Shown: positions 6,990-10,359 of the stretch, piece by piece | Layout of the letters: every line of letters starts with the position of its first letter | How positions within the stretch are numbered: the stretch's first letter is position 1 | Origin: Clostridia bacterium | GTDB lineage: Bacteria > Bacillota > Clostridia > Christensenellales > Aristaeellaceae | DNA length: 10,359 nucleotides | Assembly: GCA_017551645.1 (NCBI GenBank) | Contig: JAFZLE010000110.1 | Coordinates: 1 to 10,359 of the forward strand | Reading direction: 5' to 3' | The notes under the pieces: model-generated | What the model was told of the DNA's origin: nothing | The model's database searches: none | What the model saw: the letters and a program-made list of their open reading frames with translations, nothing else | Translations under genes and position numbers: made by a program

Positions 6990-8447
6990 ATGAAGAGACT
7001 TATCGCCGTTATGCTTTCAGCGCTGATGCTTATGGCGGCGTGCGCGTTTTCTGAGAATAATCAGGAGCAAAACGCCCTGCTGCGCCTGGAAGCCGAAGAC
7101 GGCGTATTGTCCGGTGATCTTGCAGTGCGTTATTCCGGCGGTACGGGCTGGGTCGAAGGCTTTACAAGCCAGGACGACGAACTCGGCTGGACCATTAACG
7201 TGCCTGAAGGCGGCGCGTACTGCGTCACCGTGATACTTGCCAGCATGTACGGCGACTACAAGCTGAACCCCGTGCTGCTGGACGGCAAAAGCGCCGGCCA
7301 GGTGGCGGTCACCGGGCGCGATTTCACCCGTGCTTCCCTGGAATACATATACCTTACACAGGGAGAGCACACGCTCTCCATAGGCACGAGCTGGGGCTGG
7401 ATAAAAGTTGACGCCGTGGAGATATCCCCGGCCGAAGCTCTCCCCGGCGATCTGTATGACGTGGCCGAACAACCCGTGACTCCGGATCCTTCCGAAGCGA
7501 CGAAGCGGCTGTACGCCTGGCTCAGGGAATGCTACGGGAAAAAGGTGATCTCGGGCCAATACTGCGACGGCGGCATGTACGGCATGGAGAACCAGGCGGT
7601 GTGGCGCGCCACGGGCGGGCTGTATCCCGCGCTGCTGGGGCTGGATTTCATGGACTATTCGCCCTCCCGGGTGGAACACGGCACCGTGGGGCGCTCGGTG
7701 GATCAGGCGATAGAATACTGGAACAAGGGCGGCATAGTCACATTCTGCTGGCACTGGAACGCTCCCTCGCCTTACCTGACCGAAGACAGATGGTATTCCG
7801 GGTTTTATACGGAATACACCACCTTTGACCTGGGCAGGGTGATGAGCGGAAAGGATCCCAAGGGGTACGAACTGCTTTTAAAGGACATAGACGCCATCGC
7901 CGCGCAGCTGACCATACTCAGGGACGCGGGCGTACCCGTGCTGTTCAGGCCCCTGCACGAGGCCAGCGGCGGCTGGTTCTGGTGGGGCGCGTCCGGACCT
8001 GAAGCTTACTTAAAACTCTGGGACCTGCTGTTTGAAAAACTTACGTACGAGTACGGACTTAACAACCTTATCTGGGTCTGGAACGGGCAGGATCCCGCCT
8101 GGTACCCGGGAGACGATACGGTGGACATAATAGGCGAGGACCTGTACCCCGGCGAAAGGGTGTATTCCTCCCAAAGCGCCAAGTTCCTGGACTGCGTGAA
8201 GTACACTTCCGCCAGAAAAATCATAATGATCAGCGAAAACGGCTGTGTGCCTGACGTGGAGGAGCTCTTCCGCGACGGCACCGTATGGGGCGGTTTCTGC
8301 ACCTGGGGCGGCGAGTTCGTGCTCCAGAACAGCAAATACAACAAACCCAGCGAGCGATATACGGAAGTGTGGCTGCTCAAACAGACTTATTCGGACGACA
8401 GGGTGATCACCCGAAAAGACATACCGGATTTTCTTTCTCAGGATTGA
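6990..8447 (+). CDS. Exported GH26 beta-mannanase with N-terminal CBM35/CBM6-type domain
   Basis: This 485-residue protein is an endo-beta-1,4-mannanase by family, cutting mannan, galactomannan or glucomannan outside the cell. An export signal (about residues 1-20) holds Cys18 in LMAAC. That could be a non-canonical lipobox, with Met at -3, or part of a type I site (ACA). A beta-sandwich CBM spans about 31-147, from LEAEDG through GEHTL to WIKVDAVEI, and resembles CBM35/CBM6. The GH26 barrel follows from about 165. It shows CWHWNAP (His255), the acid/base Glu324 in RPLHEASGGWFWWG and the nucleophile Glu416 in ISENG, with WVWNGQDPAWYPGDD between them. The start at 6990 gives a proper KR-bearing signal peptide; its GGGAG (6974-6978) sits 11 bp away, a rather long spacing. 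The long binding-protein gene follows after about 50 bp with no terminator, so the two are probably co-transcribed. Confidence 0.94.
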   Translation: MKRLIAVMLSALMLMAACAFSENNQEQNALLRLEAEDGVLSGDLAVRYSGGTGWVEGFTSQDDELGWTINVPEGGAYCVTVILASMYGDYKLNPVLLDGKSAGQVAVTGRDFTRASLEYIYLTQGEHTLSIGTSWGWIKVDAVEISPAEALPGDLYDVAEQPVTPDPSEATKRLYAWLRECYGKKVISGQYCDGGMYGMENQAVWRATGGLYPALLGLDFMDYSPSRVEHGTVGRSVDQAIEYWNKGGIVTFCWHWNAPSPYLTEDRWYSGFYTEYTTFDLGRVMSGKDPKGYELLLKDIDAIAAQLTILRDAGVPVLFRPLHEASGGWFWWGASGPEAYLKLWDLLFEKLTYEYGLNNLIWVWNGQDPAWYPGDDTVDIIGEDLYPGERVYSSQSAKFLDCVKYTSARKIIMISENGCVPDVEELFRDGTVWGGFCTWGGEFVLQNSKYNKPSERYTEVWLLKQTYSDDRVITRKDIPDFLSQD

Positions 8448-8483
8448 CATCGGGTTTTGCGAAAAAAGACTCATTCAGATGAC

Positions 8484-8504
8484 GGGAGCGGGATGCTGAC
8501 GATG
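8484..8504 (+). promoter_or_regulatory. Shine-Dalgarno with two in-frame start codons for the long binding protein
   Basis: GGGAG at 8484-8488 precedes two in-frame ATGs, at 8493 (spacing 4) and 8502 (spacing 13). Neither spacing is ideal. 8502 gives the cleaner signal peptide (MKKGLLLILIMALAL); 8493 would add MLT. An in-frame start further upstream was not found. Confidence 0.5.
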
Positions 8505-10359
8505 AAAAAAGGATTGCTGTTGATTCTTATAATGGCCCTGGCGCTTTCTGCGGTGAGCGCCGGCGCGGTGACGGACAAAACCATAGGGGAGTACGAGAAC
8601 ATAGTGAGCACGTACTCCATAGACAAGAGCATCCCGTCCTATGAGCAGTACAGGTCCGCGTATCCGGATACGCGCCCCGAAGAGGAAATAATTATAGAAG
8701 CTGCCAGCGCCGTCAGGTATCTGGAGGACGGCGGGGAAACGGCGCAGATATTTGAAGACTACGACGGCAGTACGGGTGAATCCCTGCTCACGGGCGAGGA
8801 AGCGCTGGCGGAGTGGGAGTTCGAAGTGGAAACAGAGGGCTGGTACGACCTTGAGATCGAGTACTATCCCTATCCGGGCAAGAATTCTGAGATACAGCGG
8901 GCGTTTTTCCTGGACGGAAGGCTCCCCTACAACGAGCTTTCGCTGGTGACTTTTTCCCGTATCTGGCGCAACGACCAGAACCCCGGCGTGGAAAGGGTGA
9001 AGGACAAAAACGGCGTGGAGGAGATATCCTGGGTAAAGGACAACCAGGGCAACGACATAAAGCCCTCCCCCCAGGAGACCCCCATGTGGCTCAAGTCCTA
9101 CGTGTACGACAGCAACGGATATATTTCAGAAAGCCTGAGCTTTTTCCTTGAGAAAGGGCAGCACACCCTGGGCATGCTCTCGCTCAGGGAGCCCATGCTC
9201 ATACGGAAACTGGTGTTCAAAAACGCCGAGCGCATCGCCACTTATTCTGAGATTGAGCGCGCCGGCAACAACCCGACGGGCATCTGTGTAAGGATAGAAG
9301 CGGAGACCGCCCAGTACACCTCGTCCCAGATGCTGTACCCGGTGCAGGATCAGGCGTCCTCAGCCGTGTATCCCGCATCCGCAAGGTATCTGCTGAACAA
9401 CACGATTGGCGGATACCCCTGGAGGCTCGCGGGGCAGTGGATAGAGTGGGCATTCGAAGTGCCGGAAGAAGGCGATTACTGCATCTCCTTCTTCGACAAG
9501 CAGAACTTCGTGCGCGGCATAGACGTATACAGAAGGATATTTATTGACGGCGCGGTGCCGTTTTCCGAGTTTGACGCGCTGCCCTTCGGGTATTCCCAGG
9601 GCTGGCGCATGGAGACCGCCCAGGACGAGAATGAAGACCCGTATCTGATCCACCTGACCGCGGGCAGGCACACCCTGCGCATGGAAGTGGTGCTGGGCGA
9701 CATGGCCAATATCATCAGCCGTGTTCAGCAGTGCGTGCTGGAACTGAACGGCATATACAGGCAGGTGCTGTACATCACCGGCGTATCGCCCGACCAGTAC
9801 CGCGACTACCAGATAGAGCGCAGCCTGCCGGGCCTCAAGCAGGACCTGGAGCACGTAAAGAGCGAGCTGGAGATCGCCATAGACGCGCTTGAAAAGACCG
9901 CCGGGCATTCCAGCGACAAGCTGACGGTCCTTAAGACCATGAACGACCAGCTGAAAGACCTTATCAAGGACCAGGAGCGCTTTACCAAAGTGCTGTCATC
10001 ATACAAGGTCAACGTGCGTGCCTGCGGCAACTGGATAACCCAGGTGCTGATCCAGCCCCTCCAGATAGACCGCATATATGTTCATACCCCGGATATCAAC
10101 CCCCAAAATGACAAGGGCGGCTTCTTCGCGGGCCTGGGCCACGAGTCCCAGAGGCTGTATAACTCCTTTATAATCGACTATAACCAGGTGGGCAACATCG
10201 CCAGGGACGACGGCGAGAACAAGGTCATCACCCTGTGGATAGGCACCGGCCGTGACCAGGCCAACGTGATAAAATCCCTGATAGACGACAGTTTCACTCC
10301 CGAAACGGGCATCAGCGTGAATGTGCAGCTGGTGGACATGAACACCCTGCTCAGGGCTA
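8502..10359 (+). CDS. Multidomain solute-binding protein: two CBM-like domains, helical stalk, SBP domain; 3' partial
   Basis: The frame runs open to the window end (619 codons) with no stop. A signal peptide (about 1-20, ending SAVSAGAV) has no lipobox Cys. Two related beta-sandwich domains follow: about 62-243 and about 262-427. Each begins with an EA segment (EAASA, EAETAQ), has an EFEV/AFEV strand with EG, a hydrophobic-DG turn (FFLDG 135-139; IFIDG 346-350) and a G-x-H-T-L strand (219-223; 388-392). They resemble CBM6/35-type modules. A helical, probably coiled-coil segment covers about 430-520 (QDLEHVKSELEIAIDALEK). From about 574 a solute-binding domain starts: VITLWIGTGRDQANVIKSLI, then FTPETGI, the usual N-terminus of sugar ABC binding proteins. 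Its remainder lies outside the window. It probably gathers mannan or xyloglucan fragments at the wall for import; ligand and role are inferred. Very long binding proteins of this broad kind exist in clostridia and Paenibacillus, but their added domains are poorly characterised. Confidence 0.88.
   Translation, partial: MKKGLLLILIMALALSAVSAGAVTDKTIGEYENIVSTYSIDKSIPSYEQYRSAYPDTRPEEEIIIEAASAVRYLEDGGETAQIFEDYDGSTGESLLTGEEALAEWEFEVETEGWYDLEIEYYPYPGKNSEIQRAFFLDGRLPYNELSLVTFSRIWRNDQNPGVERVKDKNGVEEISWVKDNQGNDIKPSPQETPMWLKSYVYDSNGYISESLSFFLEKGQHTLGMLSLREPMLIRKLVFKNAERIATYSEIERAGNNPTGICVRIEAETAQYTSSQMLYPVQDQASSAVYPASARYLLNNTIGGYPWRLAGQWIEWAFEVPEEGDYCISFFDKQNFVRGIDVYRRIFIDGAVPFSEFDALPFGYSQGWRMETAQDENEDPYLIHLTAGRHTLRMEVVLGDMANIISRVQQCVLELNGIYRQVLYITGVSPDQYRDYQIERSLPGLKQDLEHVKSELEIAIDALEKTAGHSSDKLTVLKTMNDQLKDLIKDQERFTKVLSSYKVNVRACGNWITQVLIQPLQIDRIYVHTPDINPQNDKGGFFAGLGHESQRLYNSFIIDYNQVGNIARDDGENKVITLWIGTGRDQANVIKSLIDDSFTPETGISVNVQLVDMNTLLRA

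Noticed and set aside
8444..8449. Perfect TTGACA -35 hexamer overlapping the GH26 stop codon, possibly a promoter for the long binding-protein gene
   Set aside because: No acceptable -10 hexamer exists 16-18 bp downstream (AAGACT, AGACTC or GACTCA), so it is more likely chance, and the gene is probably read through from the GH26 promoter.
1..10359. Search for CRISPR repeats, tRNA/rRNA, IS ends, integrase or phage genes
   Set aside because: No repeated spacer structure, cloverleaf, transposase or terminal repeats were seen; the window is an ordinary carbohydrate-use cluster apart from the points above.

Overview
The window is GC-rich bacterial DNA (about 60 % by eye) with every gene on the + strand, purine-rich Shine-Dalgarno sites and sigma-A-type promoters lying in short AT-rich gaps. 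The solute-binding-protein types, the AraC/cupin regulator and the hemicellulase set suggest an uncultured plant-fibre-degrading clostridial Firmicute, such as a gut or rumen member of the Christensenellales/Oscillospirales. The lineage is inference; the sequence holds no rRNA or other phylogenetic marker.

Layout. 1-1158: 3' part of a sugar-type ABC solute-binding protein gene, followed by a UUCG-loop hairpin. 1284-2168: AraC-family regulator with an N-terminal cupin. 2242-2271: strong extended -10 promoter, driving a tight three-gene operon: a GH31 alpha-xylosidase close to E. coli YicI (2305-4554), a leaderless SGNH/CE2-like acetyl-esterase (4570-5613, 15 bp downstream) and a secreted GH5 subfamily-4 endoglucanase/xyloglucanase (5610-6812, ATGA overlap). 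A 36-bp perfect palindrome plus T6 (6832-6873) ends this unit. A second promoter (6906-6934) precedes an exported CBM-GH26 beta-mannanase (6990-8447) and then a very long solute-binding protein (8502 to the window end, incomplete). That protein carries two CBM-like beta-sandwich domains and a helical stalk ahead of its binding domain.

How they fit together. The locus reads as a Gram-positive polysaccharide-utilisation cluster for hemicellulose. Exported GH5_4 would cut xyloglucan or other mixed beta-glucans and exported GH26 would cut mannan or glucomannan. Binding proteins would capture the oligosaccharides for ABC import. In the cytoplasm the CE2-like esterase would strip acetyl groups and the YicI-like enzyme would release alpha-linked xylose. 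The AraC/cupin protein is the obvious sugar-sensing regulator. No permease, ATPase, beta-glucosidase or beta-mannosidase gene lies inside the window.

The most unusual item is the gene at 8502. It encodes a solute-binding protein with a duplicated carbohydrate-binding-like region and no lipobox cysteine. No mobile element, CRISPR array, tRNA or rRNA was seen. The longest non-coding gap is 177 bp.
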